Source: Acanthosoma haemorrhoidale (lineage: Eukaryota; Arthropoda; Insecta; Hemiptera; Acanthosomatidae). From it: a stretch of 64,000 bases of DNA. The DNA lies in contig OV884014.1 in assembly GCA_930367205.1 (NCBI GenBank), positions 118,861,768 to 118,925,767 on the forward strand, in the 5' to 3' direction. Below the pieces are notes generated by a model. It was not told the DNA's origin, searched no databases, and saw only the letters and a list, made by a program, of their open reading frames with translations. Made by a program: the position numbers and the translations under genes. Position 1 is the stretch's first letter. Every line of letters begins with the position of its first letter. This document shows, piece after piece, positions 40,920 to 55,443 of the stretch.

Positions 40920-42059
40920 AAGTTACAGGTGAATATAACATCAAATAATGCTAAATATGATTGTATAGTGTAGCATTGACACTCATTGTATCACGAGATA
41001 CGATCGTATGATTGAAGTCACGAGTGAGTATAACATCAAATGATGTTGAATATGATTGTATAATGTATCATTAGCACTCATTGTTTCACGTGATACGATC
41101 GTATGATTAAAGTTACAGGTGAATATAACATCAAATCATGTCGATTATGATAGTGTACCGCATCATTGGCACTCATTATATCACGTGATACTATCGTATG
41201 ATTGAAGTCACGAGTGAATATAACATCAAATGATGCTAAATATGATTGTATAGTGTATCATTAGCACTCATTGTTTCACGTGATACGATCGTATGATTAA
41301 AGTTACGAGTAAATATAACATCAAATGATGTTGAATTTGATTGTATAATGTATCATTAGCACTCATTGTTTCACGTGATACGATCGTATGATTAAAGTTA
41401 CAGGTGAATATAACATCAAATGATGTCGATTATGATAGTGTACCGCATCAATGGCACTCATTATATCACGTGATACTATCGTATGATTGAAGACACGAGT
41501 GAATATAACATCAAATGATGTTGAATATGATTGTATAATGTATCATTAGCACTCATTGTTTCACGTGATACGATCGTATGATTAAAGTTACAGGTGAATA
41601 TAACATCAAATAATGCTAAATATGATTGTATAGTGTAGCATTGACACTCATTGTATCACGAGATACGATCGTATGATTGAAGTCACGAGTGAATATAACA
41701 TCAAATGATGTTGAATATGATTGTATAATGTATCATTAGCACTCATTGTTTCACGTGATACGATCGTATGATTAAAGTTACAGGTGAATATAACATCAAA
41801 TCATGTCGATTATGATAGTGTACCGCATCATTGGCACTCATTATATCACGTGATACTATCGTATGATTGAAGTCACGAGTGAATATAACATCAAATGATG
41901 CTAAATATGATTGTATAATGTATCATTAGCACTCATTGTTTCACGTGATACGATCGTATGATTAAAGTTACAGGTGAATATAACATCAAATCATGTCGAT
42001 TATGATAGTGTACCGCATCATTAGCACTCATTGTTTCACGTGATACGATCGTATGATTA
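40920..42059 (+). repeat. 12-monomer higher-order unit U, copy 2 (1,140 bp)
   Basis: The block is in direct tandem with the next copy: the 30-base stretch at 40921 recurs at 42061, exactly 1,140 bp (12 x 95) later. It carries the same private variants as copy 1, so the three copies come from recent duplication and not from the general A pool. Confidence 0.9.
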
Positions 42060-43199
42060 AAGTTACAGGTGAATATAACATCAAATAATGCTAAATATGA
42101 TTGTATAGTGTAGCATTGACACTCATTGTATCACGAGATACGATCGTATGATTGAAGTCACGAGTGAGTATAACATCAAATGATGTTGAATATGATTGTA
42201 TAATGTATCATTAGCACTCATTGTTTCACGTGATACGATCGTATGATTAAAGTTACAGGTGAATATAACATCAAATCATGTCGATTATGATAGTGTACCG
42301 CATCATTGGCACTCATTATATCACGTGATACTATCGTATGATTGAAGTCACGAGTGAATATAACATCAAATGATGCTAAATATGATTGTATAGTGTATCA
42401 TTAGCACTCATTGTTTCACGTGATACGATCGTATGATTAAAGTTACGAGTAAATATAACATCAAATGATGTTGAATTTGATTGTATAATGTATCATTAGC
42501 ACTCATTGTTTCACGTGATACGATCGTATGATTAAAGTTACAGGTGAATATAACATCAAATGATGTCGATTATGATAGTGTACCGCATCAATGGCACTCA
42601 TTATATCACGTGATACTATCGTATGATTGAAGACACGAGTGAATATAACATCAAATGATGTTGAATATGATTGTATAATGTATCATTAGCACTCATTGTT
42701 TCACGTGATACGATCGTATGATTAAAGTTACAGGTGAATATAACATCAAATAATGCTAAATATGATTGTATAGTGTAGCATTGACACTCATTGTATCACG
42801 AGATACGATCGTATGATTGAAGTCACGAGTGAATATAACATCAAATGATGTTGAATATGATTGTATAATGTATCATTAGCACTCATTGTTTCACGTGATA
42901 CGATCGTATGATTAAAGTTACAGGTGAATATAACATCAAATCATGTCGATTATGATAGTGTACTGCATCATTGGCACTCATTATATCACGTGATACTATC
43001 GTATGATTGAAGTCACGAGTGAATATAACATCAAATGATGCTAAATATGATTGTATAATGTATCATTAGCACTCATTGTTTCACGTGATACGATCGTATG
43101 ATTAAAGTTACAGGTGAATATAACATCAAATCATGTCGATTATGATAGTGTACCGCATCATTAGCACTCATTGTTTCACGTGATACGATCGTATGATTA
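42060..43199 (+). repeat. 12-monomer higher-order unit U, copy 3 (1,140 bp)
   Basis: This is the tandem copy of 40920-42059. I noticed one private substitution, GTACTGCATC for GTACCGCATC near 42961. It is followed by V copy 2, giving the overall order U-V-U-U-V across 38.4-44.5 kb. Confidence 0.9.
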
Positions 43200-44528
43200 A
43201 AGTTACGAGTAAATATAACATCAAATGATGTCGAATATGATAATGTACCGTATCATGAGCACTCATTGTATCACGTGATACGATCGTATGATGAAAGTTA
43301 CGAGTGAATATAACATCAAATGATGTCGATTATGATAGTGTACCGCATCATTGGCACTTATTATATCACGTGATACGATCGTATAATGAAAGTCACGAGT
43401 GAATATACTATAAAATGATGTCGATTATGATAGTGTACCACATCATTGGCACTCATTATATCACGTGATACGATCGTATGATTGAAGTCACGAGTGAATA
43501 TAATATCAAATGATGTCAATTATGATAGTGTTGCGTATCATAAGCACTCATTGTATCACGTGATACGATCGTATGATGAAAGTTACGAGTGAATATAACA
43601 TCAAATGATGTCGAATAGGATTGTATAATGTATCATTAGCACTTATTTTTCACGTGATACAATCGTATGATTAAAGTTACGATTGGAGATACTAATAAAT
43701 GATGTTGAATATAATAGTGCACCATATCATTAGCACATATTGTATCATGTGATGCGATCGTATGATTAAAGTTACAAGTGAATATAACATCAAATGATGT
43801 CGATTATAATAGTGTACCGCATCATTGGCACTCATTATATCACGTGATGCTATCGTATGATTGAAGTCACGAGTGAATATAACATCAAATAATGCTAAAT
43901 ATGATTGTATAGTGTAGCATTGACACTCATTGTATCACGAGATACGATCGTATGATTGAAGTCACGAGTGAATATACTATAAAATGATGTCGATTATGAT
44001 AGTGTACCGCATCATTGGCACTCATTATATCACGTGATACTATCGTATGATTGAAGTCACGAGTGAATATAACATCAAATGATGCTAAATATGATTGTAT
44101 AGTGTATCATTAGCACTCATTGTTTCACGTGATACGATCGTATGATTAAAGTTACGAGTAAATATAACATCAAATGATGTTGAATATGATTGTATAATGT
44201 ATCGTTAGCACTCATTGTTTCACGTGATACGATCGTATGATTAAAGTTACGAGTAAATATAACATCAAATGATGCCGATTATGATAGTGTACCTTATCAT
44301 TGGCACTCATTATATCACGTGATACGATCGTATAATGAAAAATACGAGTAAATATACTATTAAATAATGTCGATTATGATAGTGTACCGCATTATTGGCA
44401 CTCATTATATCACGTGATACGATCGTATGATTGAAGTCACGAGTGAATATAACATCAAATGATGTCAATTATGATAGTGTTCCGTATCATAAGCACTCAT
44501 TGTATCACGTGATACGATCGTATGATGA
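43200..44528 (+). repeat. 14-monomer higher-order unit V, copy 2
   Basis: This matches V copy 1 at offset 3,609, including CATGAGCAC at 43254, the one-base-short form at 43640 and GAAAAATACGAG near 44337. It is followed by the landmark run at 44645. Confidence 0.82.
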
Positions 44529-47500
44529 AAGTTACAAGTAAATATACTATTAAATGATGTCGATTATGACAGTGTACCGTACCATTGGCACTCATAGTAT
44601 CACGTGATACGATCGTATGATTGAAGTCACGAATGAATATAACATCAAATGATGTCGATTATGATAGTGTACCACATCATTAGCACACATTGTATCACGT
44701 GGTACGATCGTATGATTAAAGTTACGAGTGAAGATAACATCAAATGATGTCGATTATAATAGTGTACCTTACCATTGGCACTCATAGTATCACGTGATAC
44801 GATCGTATGATTGAAGTCAAGAGTGAATATAATATCAAATGATGTCAATTATGATAGTGTTCCGTATCATAAGCACTCATTGTATCACGTGATACGATCG
44901 TATGATGAAAGTCACAAGTAAATATACTATTAAATGATGTCGATTATGACAGTGTACCGTACCATTGGCACTTATAGTATCACGTGATACGATCGTATGA
45001 TTGAAGTCACGAGTGAATATAATATCAAATGATGTCAATTATGATAGTGTACCGCATCATTGGCACTCATTATATCACTTGATACGATCGTATGATTGAA
45101 GTCACGAGTGAATATATTATCAAATGATGTTGAATATGATTGTATAATGTGTCATTGGCACAGATTGTATCACGAGATACGATCGTATGATTAAAGTTAC
45201 GAGTGAATGCAACATCAAATGATGTCGATTATGATAGTGTACCGCATCATTGGCACTCATTATATCACGTGATACGATCGTATGATGAAAGTTACAAGTA
45301 AATATACTATTAAATGATGTCGATTATGACAGTGTACCGTACCATTGGCACTCATAGTATCACGTGATACGATCGTATGATTGAAGTCACGAATGAATAT
45401 AACATCAAATGATGTCGATTATGATAGTGTACCGCATCATTGGCACTCATTATATCACGTGATACTATCGTATGATTGAAGTCACGAGTGAATATAACAT
45501 CAAATGATGCTAAATATGATTGTATAGTGTATCATTAGCACTCATTGTTTCACGTGATACGATCGCATGATTAAAGTTACGATTGGAGATACTAATAAAT
45601 GATGTTGAATATAATAGTGCACCATATCATTAGCACTTATTGTATCATGTGATGCGATCGTATGATTGAAGTCACGAGTGAATATAATATCAAATGATGT
45701 CAATTATGATAGTGTTGCGTATCATAAGCACTCATTGTATCACGTGATACGATCGTATGATTAAAGTTACGATTGGAGATACTAATAAATGATGTTGAAT
45801 ATAATAGTGCACCATATCATTAGCACTTATTGTATCATGTGATGCGATCATATGATTAAAGTTACAAGTGAATATAACATCAAATGATGTCGATTATAAT
45901 AGTGTACCGCATCATTGGCACTCATTATATCACGTGATACTATCGTATGATTGAAGTCACGAGTGAATATAACATCAAATGATGTTGAATATGATTGTAT
46001 AATGTATCATTAGCACTCATTGTTTCACGTGATACGATCGTATGATTAAAGTTACAGGTGAATATAACATCAAATAATGCTAAATATGATTGTATAGTGT
46101 AGCATTGACACTCATTGTATCACGAGATACGATCGTATGATTGAAGTCACGAGTGAATATAACATCAAATGATGTTGAATATGATTGTATAATGTATCAT
46201 TAGCACTCATTGTTTCACGTGATACGATCGTATGATTAACGTTACAGGTGAATATAACATCAAATCATGTCGATTATGATAGTGTACCGCATCATTGGCA
46301 CTCATTATATCACGTGATACTATCGTATGATTGAAGTCACGAGTGAATTTAACATCAAATGATGCTAAATATGATTGTATAGTGTATCATTAGCACTCAT
46401 TGTTTTACGTGATACGATCGTATGATTAAAGTTACGAGTAAATATAACATCAAATGATGTTGAATATGATTGTATAATGTATCATTAGCACTCATTGTTT
46501 CACGTGATACGATCGTATGATTAAAGTTACAGGTGAATATAACATCAAATGATGTCGATTATGATAGTGTACCGCATCATTGGCACTCATTATATCACGT
46601 GATACTATCGTATAATGAAAGTTACGAGTGAATATAACATCAAATAATGTCGAATAGGATTGTATAATGTATCATTAGCACTCATTGTTTCACGTGATAC
46701 GATCGTATGATTAAAGTTACGATTGGAGATACTAATAAATGATGTTGAATATAATAGTGCACCATATCATTAGCACTTATTGTATCATGTGATGCGATCG
46801 TATGATTGAAGTCACGAGTGAATATAATATCAAATGATGTCAATTATGATAGTGTTGCGTATCATAAGCACTCATTGTATCACGTGATACGATCGTATGA
46901 TTAAAGTTACGATTGGAGATACTAATAAATGATGTTGAATATAATAGTGCACCATATCATTAGCACTTATTGTATCATGTGATGCGATCATATGATTAAA
47001 GTTACAAGTGAATATAACATCAAATGATGTCGATTATAATAGTGTACCGCATCATTGGCACTCATTATATCACGTGATACTATCGTATGATTGAAGTCAC
47101 GAGTGAATATATCATCAAATGATGTTGAATATGATTGTATAATGTATCATTAGCACTCATTGTTTCACGTGATACGATCGTATGATTAAAGTTACAGGTG
47201 AATATAACATCAAATCATGTCGATTATGATAGTGTACCGCATCATTGGCACTCATTATATCACGTGATACTATCGTATGATTGAAGTCACGAGTGAATAT
47301 AACATCAAATGATGCTAAATATGATTGTATAGTGTATCATTAGCACTCATTGTTTCACGTGATACGATCGTATGATTAAAGTTACGAGTAAATATAACAT
47401 CAAATGATGTTGAATATGATTGTATAATGTATCATTAGCACTCATTGTTTCACGTGATACGATCGTATGATTAAAGTTACAGGTGAATATAACATCAAAT

Positions 47501-48242
47501 GATGTCGATTATGATAGTGTACCGCATCATTGGCACTCATTATATCACGTGATACTATCGTATGATTGAAGACACGAGTGAATATAACATCAAATGATGT
47601 TGAATATGATTGTATAATGTATCATTAGCACTCATTGTTTCACGTGATACGATCGTATGATTAAAGACAGGTGAATATAACATCAAATAATGCTAAATAT
47701 GATTGTATAGTGTAGCATTGACACTCATTGTATCACGAGATACGATCGTATGATTGAAGTCACGAGTGAATATAACATCAAATGATGTTGAATATGATTG
47801 TATAATGTATCATTAGCACTCATTGTTTCACGTGATACGATCGTATGATTAAAGTTACAGGTGAATATAACATCAAATCATGTCGATTATGATAGTGTAC
47901 CGCATCATTGGCACTCATTATATCACGTGATACTATCGTATGATTGAAGTCACGAGTGAATATAACATCAAATGATGCTAAATATGATTGTATAGTGTAT
48001 CATTAGCACTCATTGTTTCACGTGATACGATCGTATGATTAAAGTTACGAGTAAATATAACATCAAATGATGTTGAATATGATTGTATAATGTATCATTA
48101 GCACTCATTGTTTCACGTGATACGATCGTATGATTAAAGTTACAGGTGAATATAACATCAAATGATGTCGATTATGATAGTGTACCGCATCATAGGCACT
48201 AATTGTATCACGTGATACGATCGTATGATCAAAGCTACGAGT

Positions 48243-49726
48243 TAACATAATAGGGCAGGAATTATTGTACCAGCTATGAAATACGCATTTTTGTAAAATT
48301 CTACTTTTTGACGATATTTTTCTTGTTTTGGTATGAGGAAATCATAATTGTTCAGGAGCTAACGTACCAGCTATAAAATACTCTTATATGTAAAAATTTA
48401 ACTTTTTGACGATATTTTCCTTGTTTTCGTATCAGGAGAACATAAAAGAGCAGGAGCTAACGTTCCAGCTATGAAATACCCATTTTTTAAAAATTCGACT
48501 TTTTGACGATATTTTCGTATCAGGAGAACATAATGGGGAAGGAGCTGACGTACCAGCTATGAAATACGCAATTTTTGTAAAAATTTGAGTTTTCGACGAT
48601 ATTTTCCTTGTTTTGGTATCAGGAGAACATAATGGGGCAGGAGCTAACGTACTAGCTATGAAATACGCATTTTCGAAAAATTCGACTTTTTGACGATATT
48701 TTCCTTGATTTCGTATCAGGATAACATAAAAGAGCAGGAGCTAACGTTCCAACTAAGAAATACCCATTTTTTAAAAATTCGACTTTTTGACGATATTTTC
48801 CTTGTTTTCGTATCAGGAGAACATAATGGGGCAGAAGCTGACGTACTAGCTATGAAATACGCATTTTTTAAAAATTCGACTTTTTGACGATATTTTCCTG
48901 GTTTTCGTATCAGGAGAACATAATAGGGCAGGAGCTAACGTACCAGCTATGAAATACGCAATTTTTGTAAAAATTTGAGTTTTCGACGATATTTTCCTTG
49001 TTTTGGTATCAGGAGAACATAATGGGGCAGGAGCTAACGTACTAGCTATGAAATACGCATTTTCGAAAAATTCGACTTTTTGACGATATTTTCTTTGATT
49101 TCGTATCAGGAGAACATAAAAGAGCAGGAGCTAACGTTCCAGCTATGAAATACCCATTTTTTAAAAATTCGACTTTTTGACGATATTTTCCTTGTTTTCG
49201 TATCAGGAGAACATGATGGGGCAGGAGCTGACGTACTAGCTATGAAATACGCATTTTTTTAAAATTCGACTTTTTGACGATATTTTCCTGGTTTTCGTAT
49301 CAGGAGAACATAATGGGGCAGGAGCTAACGTACTAGCTATGAAATACGCATTTTTGAAAAATTCATCTTTTTGACGATATTTTTCTCGTTTTCGTATCAG
49401 GAGAACATAATAGGGCAGGAGCTAACGTACCAGCTATGAAATACGCATTTTTGTAAAAATTTGACTTTTGGACGATATTTTCTTTGTTTCGGTATCAAGA
49501 GAACATAATGGGACAGGAGCTAACGTACTAGCTCTAAATACGCATTTTAGTAAAAATTCGACTTTTTGACGACATTTTTCTTGTTTTGGTATCAGGAGAA
49601 CATAATGGGGCAGGTGCTAACGTACAAGCTATGAAATACGCATTTTTGTAAAAATTCAACTTTTTTAAAATGTTTTCTTTGTTTTGGTATCAGGAGTACA
49701 TAAAGGGGCAAGAGCTAACGTACAAG
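48243..49726 (+). repeat. Satellite B island 6 (1,484 bp, about 15 monomers), variant order
   Basis: This is the most distinct island. The early CGAAAAATTCGACTTTTTGAAG monomer is missing. The middle contains monomers not seen elsewhere: TTCCTGGTTTTCGTATC near 48896 and 49286, a TTCATCTTTTTGACG type near 49363, and AACTAAGAAATACCC near 48751. The left-flank A monomer also differs (CATAGGCACTAATTG for CATTGGCACTAATTG). Start and end junctions are otherwise standard. It could be an older or separately evolving version of the island. The 65-codon frame at 48690-48887 spans about two B monomers and looks like a chance frame. Confidence 0.92.
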
Positions 49727-50421
49727 ATCATACGATCGTATGATCAAAGTTACGAGTGAATATGACATCAAATGATGTCAAATATGATAGTGTGCCGTAT
49801 CATTTGCACTTATTGTATCACGTGATACAATCGTATGATTGAAGTTACAGTGAATATACTATTAAATAATGTCGATTATGACAGTGTACTGTATCATTGG
49901 CACTTATTGTATCACGTGATACGATCGTATGATTGAAGTCATGAATGAATATAACATCAAATGATGTCGATTATGATAGCGCACCATATCATTAGCACTT
50001 ATTGTATAATGTGATGTGATCGTATGATAAAAGTTACAAGTGAATATAAAATCAAATAATGTCGATTATAATAGTATAGCACATCATTGGCACTCATTAT
50101 ATCACGTGATACGATCGTATGATTAAGGTTACGAGTGAATAAACTATTAAATGATGTCGAATATGATAGTGTACCGCATCATTGGCACTCATTGTTTCAC
50201 GTGATACGATCGTATGATTAAAGTTACAGGTGAATATAACATCAAATGATGTCGATCATGATAGTGTACCGCATCATTGGCACTCATTATATCACGTGAT
50301 ACTATCGTATAATGAAAGTTACGAGTGAATATACTATTAAATGATGTCGATTATGATAGTGTACCGCATCATTGGCACTAATTGTATCACGTGATACGAT
50401 CGTGTGATCAAAGCTACGAGT
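49727..50421 (+). repeat. Short satellite A segment (695 bp, 7 monomers), divergent
   Basis: This is the shortest interior A segment: 7 x 95 plus 30. Several monomers carry changes found elsewhere only at 55.46-55.86 kb: TAGCGCACC at 49978, TATAATGTGATGTG, AATAGTATAGCACATC, ATTAAGGTTACG and TCGATCATGATAG. The segment lies between islands 6 and 7, so those islands are only 2,179 bp apart start to start. Confidence 0.92.
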
Positions 50422-53400
50422 TAACATAATAGGGCAGGAATTATTGTACCAGCTATGAAATACGCATTTTTGTAAAATTCTACTTTTTGACGATATTTTT
50501 CTTGTTTTGGTATGAGGAAATCATAATTGTTCAGGAGCTAACGTACCAGCTATAAAATACTCTTATATGTAAAAATTTAACTTTTCGACGATATTTTCCT
50601 TGTTTTGGTATCAGGAGAACATAATGGGGCAGGAGCTAACTTACTATCTATGAAATACGCATTTTCGAAAAATTCGACTTTTTGAAGATATTTTCCTTGA
50701 TTTCGTATCAGGAGAACATAAAAGAGCAGGAGTTAACGTTCCAGCTATGAAATACCCATTTTTTAAAAATTCGACTTTTTGACGATATTTTCGTATCAGG
50801 AGAACATAATGGGGAAGGAGCTGACGTACCAGCTATGAAATACGCAATTTTTGTAAAAATTTGAGTTTTCGACGATATTTTCCTTGTTTTGGTATCAGGA
50901 GAACATAATGGGGCAGGAGCTAACGTACTAGCTATGAAATACGCATTTTCGAAAAATTCGACTTTTTGACGATATTTTCTTTGATTTCGTATCAGGAGAA
51001 CATAAAAGAGCAGGAGCTAACGTTCCAGCTATAAAATACCCATTTTTTAAAAATTAAACTTTTTGACGATATTTTCCTTGTTTTCGTATCAGGAGAACAT
51101 AATAGGGTTAGAGCTAACGTACCAGCTATGAAATACGCAATTTTTGTAAAAATCTGAGTTTTTTACGATATTTTCCTTGTTTTGGTATCAGGAGAACATA
51201 ATGGGGCAGGAGCTAACGTACTAGCTATGAAATACGCATTTTCGAAAAATTCGACTTTTTGACGATATTTTCTTTGATTTCGTATCAGGAGAACATAAAA
51301 GAGCAGGTGCTAACGTTCCAGCTATGAAATACCCATTTTTTAAAAATTCGACCTTTTGACGATATTTTCCTTGTTTCGGTATCAGGAGAACATAATGGGA
51401 CAGGAACTAACGTACTAGCTCTAAATACGCATTTTAGTAAAAATTCGACTTTTTGACGACATTTTTCTTGTTTTGGTATCAGGAGAACATAATGGGGCAG
51501 GTGCTAACGTACAAGCTATGAAATACGCATTTTTGTAAAAATTCAACTTTTTTAAAATGTTTTCTTTGTTTTGGTATCAGGAGTACATAAAGGGGCAAGA
51601 GCTAACGTACAAGATCATACGATCGTATGATCAAAGTTACGAGTGAATATGACATCAAATGATGTCAAATATGATAGTGTGCCGTATCATTTGCACTTAT
51701 TGTATCACGTGATACAATCGTATGATTGAAGTTACAGTGAATATACTATAAAATGATGTCGATTATGATAGTGTACCGCATCATTGGCACTCATTATATC
51801 ACGTGATACTATCGTATGATTGAAGTCACGAGTGAATATAACATCAAATGATGCTAAATATGATTGTATAGTGTATCATTAGCACTCATTGTTTCACGTG
51901 ATACGATCGTATGATTAAAGTTACGAGTAAATATACTATTAAATGATGTCGATTATGACAGTGTACCGTACCATTGGCACTCATTGTATCACGTGATACG
52001 ATCGTATGATTGAAGTCACGAATGAATATAACATCAAATGATGTCGATTATGATAGTGTACCGCATCATTGGCACTCATTATATCACGTGATACTATCGT
52101 ATGATTGAAGTCACGAGTGAATATAACATCAAATGATGCTAAATATGATTGTATAGTGTATCATTAGCACTCATTGTTTCACGTGATACGATCGTATGAT
52201 TAAAGTTACGAGTAAATATACTATTAAATGATGTCGATTATGACAGTGTACCGTACCATTGGCACTCATTGTATCACGTGATACGATCGTATGATTGAAG
52301 TCACGAATGAATATAACATCAAATGATGTCGATTATGATAGTGTACCACATCATTAGCACACATTGTATCACGTGGTACGATCGTATGATTAAAGTTACG
52401 AGTGAAGATAACATCAAATGATGTCGATTATAATAGTGTACCGTACCATTGGCACTCATAGTATCACGTGATACGATCGTATGATTGAAGTCAGGGGTGA
52501 ATATAATATCAAATGATGTCAATTATGATAGTGTTCCGTATCATAAGCACTCATTGTATCACGTGATACGATCGTATGATGAAAGTTACAAGTAAATATA
52601 CTATTAAATGATGTCGATTATAACAGTGTACCGTACCATTGGCACTCATAGTATCACGTGATACGATCGTATGATTGAAGTCAGGGGTGAATATAATATC
52701 AAATGATGTCAATTATGATAGTGTTCCGTATCATAAGCACTCATTGTATCACGTGATACGATCGTATGATGAAAGTTACAAGTAAATATACTATTAAATG
52801 ATGTCGATTATAACAGTGTACCGTACCATTGGCACTCATAGTATCACGTGATACGATCGTATGATTGAAGTCACGAGTGAATATAATATCAAATGATGTC
52901 AATTATGATAGTGTACCGCATCATTGGCACTCATTATATCACTTGATACGATCGTATGATTGAAGTCACGAGTGAATATATCATCAAATGATGTTGAATA
53001 TGATTGTATAATTTGTCAATGGCACACATTGTATCACGTGATACGATCGTATGATTAAAGTTACGAGTAAATGCAACATCAAATGATGTCGATTATGATA
53101 GTGTACCGCATCATTGGCACTCATTATATCACGTGATACGATCGTATGATGAAAGTTACGAGTGAATAAAACATCAAATGATGTCGAATAGGATTGTATA
53201 ATGTATCATTAGCACTCATTGTTTCACGTGATACGATCGTATGATTAAAGTTACGAGTAAATATAACATCAAATGATGTTGAATATGATTGTATAATGTA
53301 TCATTAGCACTCATTGTTTCACGTGATACGATCGTATGATTGAAGTCACGAGTGAATATAATATCAAATGATGTCAATTATGATAGTGTTGCGTATCATA

Positions 53401-55443
53401 AGCACTCATTGTATCACGTGATACGATCGTATGATTAAAGTTACGATTGGAGATACTAATAAATGATGTTGAATATAATAGTGCACCATATCATTAGCAC
53501 TTATTGTATCATGTGATGCGATCATATGATTAAAGTTACAAGTGAATATAACATCAAATGATGTCGATTGTAATAGTGTACCGCATCATTGGCACTCATT
53601 ATATCACGTGATACTATCGTATGATTGAAGTCACGAGTGAATATAACATCAAATAATGCTAAATATGATTGTATAGTGTAGCATTGACACTCATTGTATC
53701 ACGAGATACGATCGTATGATTGAAGTCACGAGTGAATATAACATCAAATGATGTTGAATATGATTGTATAATGTATCATTAGCACTCATTGTTTCACGTG
53801 ATACGATCGTATGATTAAAGTTACAGGTGAATATAACATCAAATCATGTCGATTATGATAGTGTACCGCATCATTGGCACTAGTATATCACGTGATACTA
53901 TCGTATGATTGAAGTCACGAGTGAATATAACATCAAATGATGTCGATTATGATAGTGTACCTTATCATTGGCACTCATTATATCACGTGATACGATCGTA
54001 TAATGAAAGTTACGAGTAAATATACTATTAAATAATGTCGATTATGATAGTGTACCGCATTATTGGCACTCATTATATCACGTGATACGATCGTATGATT
54101 GAAGTCACGAGTAAATATAACATCAAATGATGTCAATTATGATAGTGTTCCGTATCATAAGCACTCATTGTATCACGTGATACGATCGTATGATGAAAGT
54201 TACAAGTAAATATACTATTAAATGATGTCGATTATGACAGTGTATCGTACCATTGGCACTCATTATATCACGTGATACTATCGTATGATTGAAGTCACGA
54301 GTGAATATAACATCAAATGATGCTAAATATGATTGTATAGTGTATCATTAGCACTCATTGTTTCACGTGATACGATCGTATGATTAAAGTTACGAGTAAA
54401 TATACTATTAAATGATGTCGATTATGACAGTGTACCGTACCATTGGCACTCATTGTATCACGTGATACGATCGTATGATTGAAGTCACGAATGAATATAA
54501 CATCAAATGATGTCGATTATGATAGTGTACCACATCATTAGCACACATTGTATCACGTGGTACGATCGTATGATTAAAGTTACGAGTGAAGATAACATCA
54601 AATGATGTCGATTATAATAGTGTACCGTACCATTGGCACTCATAGTATCACGTGATACGATCGTATGATTGAAGTCAGGGGTGAATATAATATCAAATGA
54701 TGTCAATTATGATAGTGTTCCGTATCATAAGCACTCATTGTATCACGTGATACGATCGTATGATGAAAGTTACAAGTAAATATACTATTAAATGATGTCG
54801 ATTATGACAGTGTACCGTACCATTGGCACTCATTGTATCACGTGATACGATCGTATGATTGAAGTCACGAGTGAATATAATATCAAATGATGTCAATTAT
54901 GATAGTGTACCGCATCATTGGCACTCATTATATCACTTGATACGATCGTATGATTGAAGTCACGAGTGAATATATCATCAAATGATGTTGAATATGATTG
55001 TATAATGTGTCATTGGCACTCATTATATCACGTGATACGATCGTATGATGAAAGTTACGAGTGAATAAAACATCAAATGATGTCGAATAGGATTGTATAA
55101 TGTATCATTAGCACTCATTGTTTCACGTGATACGATCGTATGATTAAAGTTACGATTGGAGATACTAATAAATGATGTTGAATATAATAGTGCACCATAT
55201 CATTAGCACTTATTGTATCATGTGATGCGATCGTATGATTGAAGTCACGAGTGAATATAATATCAAATGATGTCAATTATGATAGTGTTGCGTATCATAA
55301 GCACTCATTGTATCACGTGATACGATCGTATGATTAAAGTTACGATTGGAGATACTAATAAATGATGTTGAATATAATAGTGCACCATATCATTAGCACT
55401 TATTGTATCATGTGATGCGATCATATGATTAAAGTTACAAGTG
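49948..55443 (+). repeat. 5,496-bp macro-repeat, tandem copy 1 (A + B island 7 + A)
   Basis: Everything from GAATATAACATC near 49948 recurs 5,496 bp downstream, including B island 7 against 8, the landmark runs (52319 to 57815 and 54503 to 59999) and rare variants. Upstream of about 49948 the copies differ. Copy 2 begins where copy 1 ends, near 55443, so this is a direct tandem duplication. Base differences noticed by eye: 50003 T/C, 50030 A/C, 52671 A/T, 54272 G/T and 54834 T/A. A full alignment was not run. Confidence 0.92.
50422..51613 (+). repeat. Satellite B island 7 (1,192 bp, about 12 monomers)
   Basis: The monomer order is standard. Variants shared only with island 8 include GAGCAGGTGC near 51302 and TTCGACCTTTTGACG near 51347. 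ATCTGAGTTTTTTACG is shared with islands 3 and 8. The left border monomer has CGATCGTGTGATC (about 50396), also seen at islands 3 and 8. Confidence 0.94.

Larger units (their letters stand above)
32543..48242 (+). repeat. Longest uninterrupted satellite A segment (15,700 bp, about 165 monomers)
   Basis: There is no B island for 15.7 kb. Landmark runs are at 33248, 36762 and 44645, and 36762 to 44645 is 7,883 bp. Large repeated blocks within the segment include a 12-monomer unit (U) at about 38451-39590, 40920-42059 and 42060-43199, and a 14-monomer unit (V) at about 39591-40919 and 43200-44528. The one-base-short CACTTATTTTTCACG form recurs at 36137, 40031 and 43640. Length modulo 95 is 25, because of a few short deletions such as ATTAAAGACAGG near 47665. 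Confidence 0.93.

Noticed and set aside
48690..48887. 65-codon plus-strand frame in B island 6
   Set aside because: It spans about two B monomers and has no recognisable domain. A one-base T-run difference decides whether it stays open.
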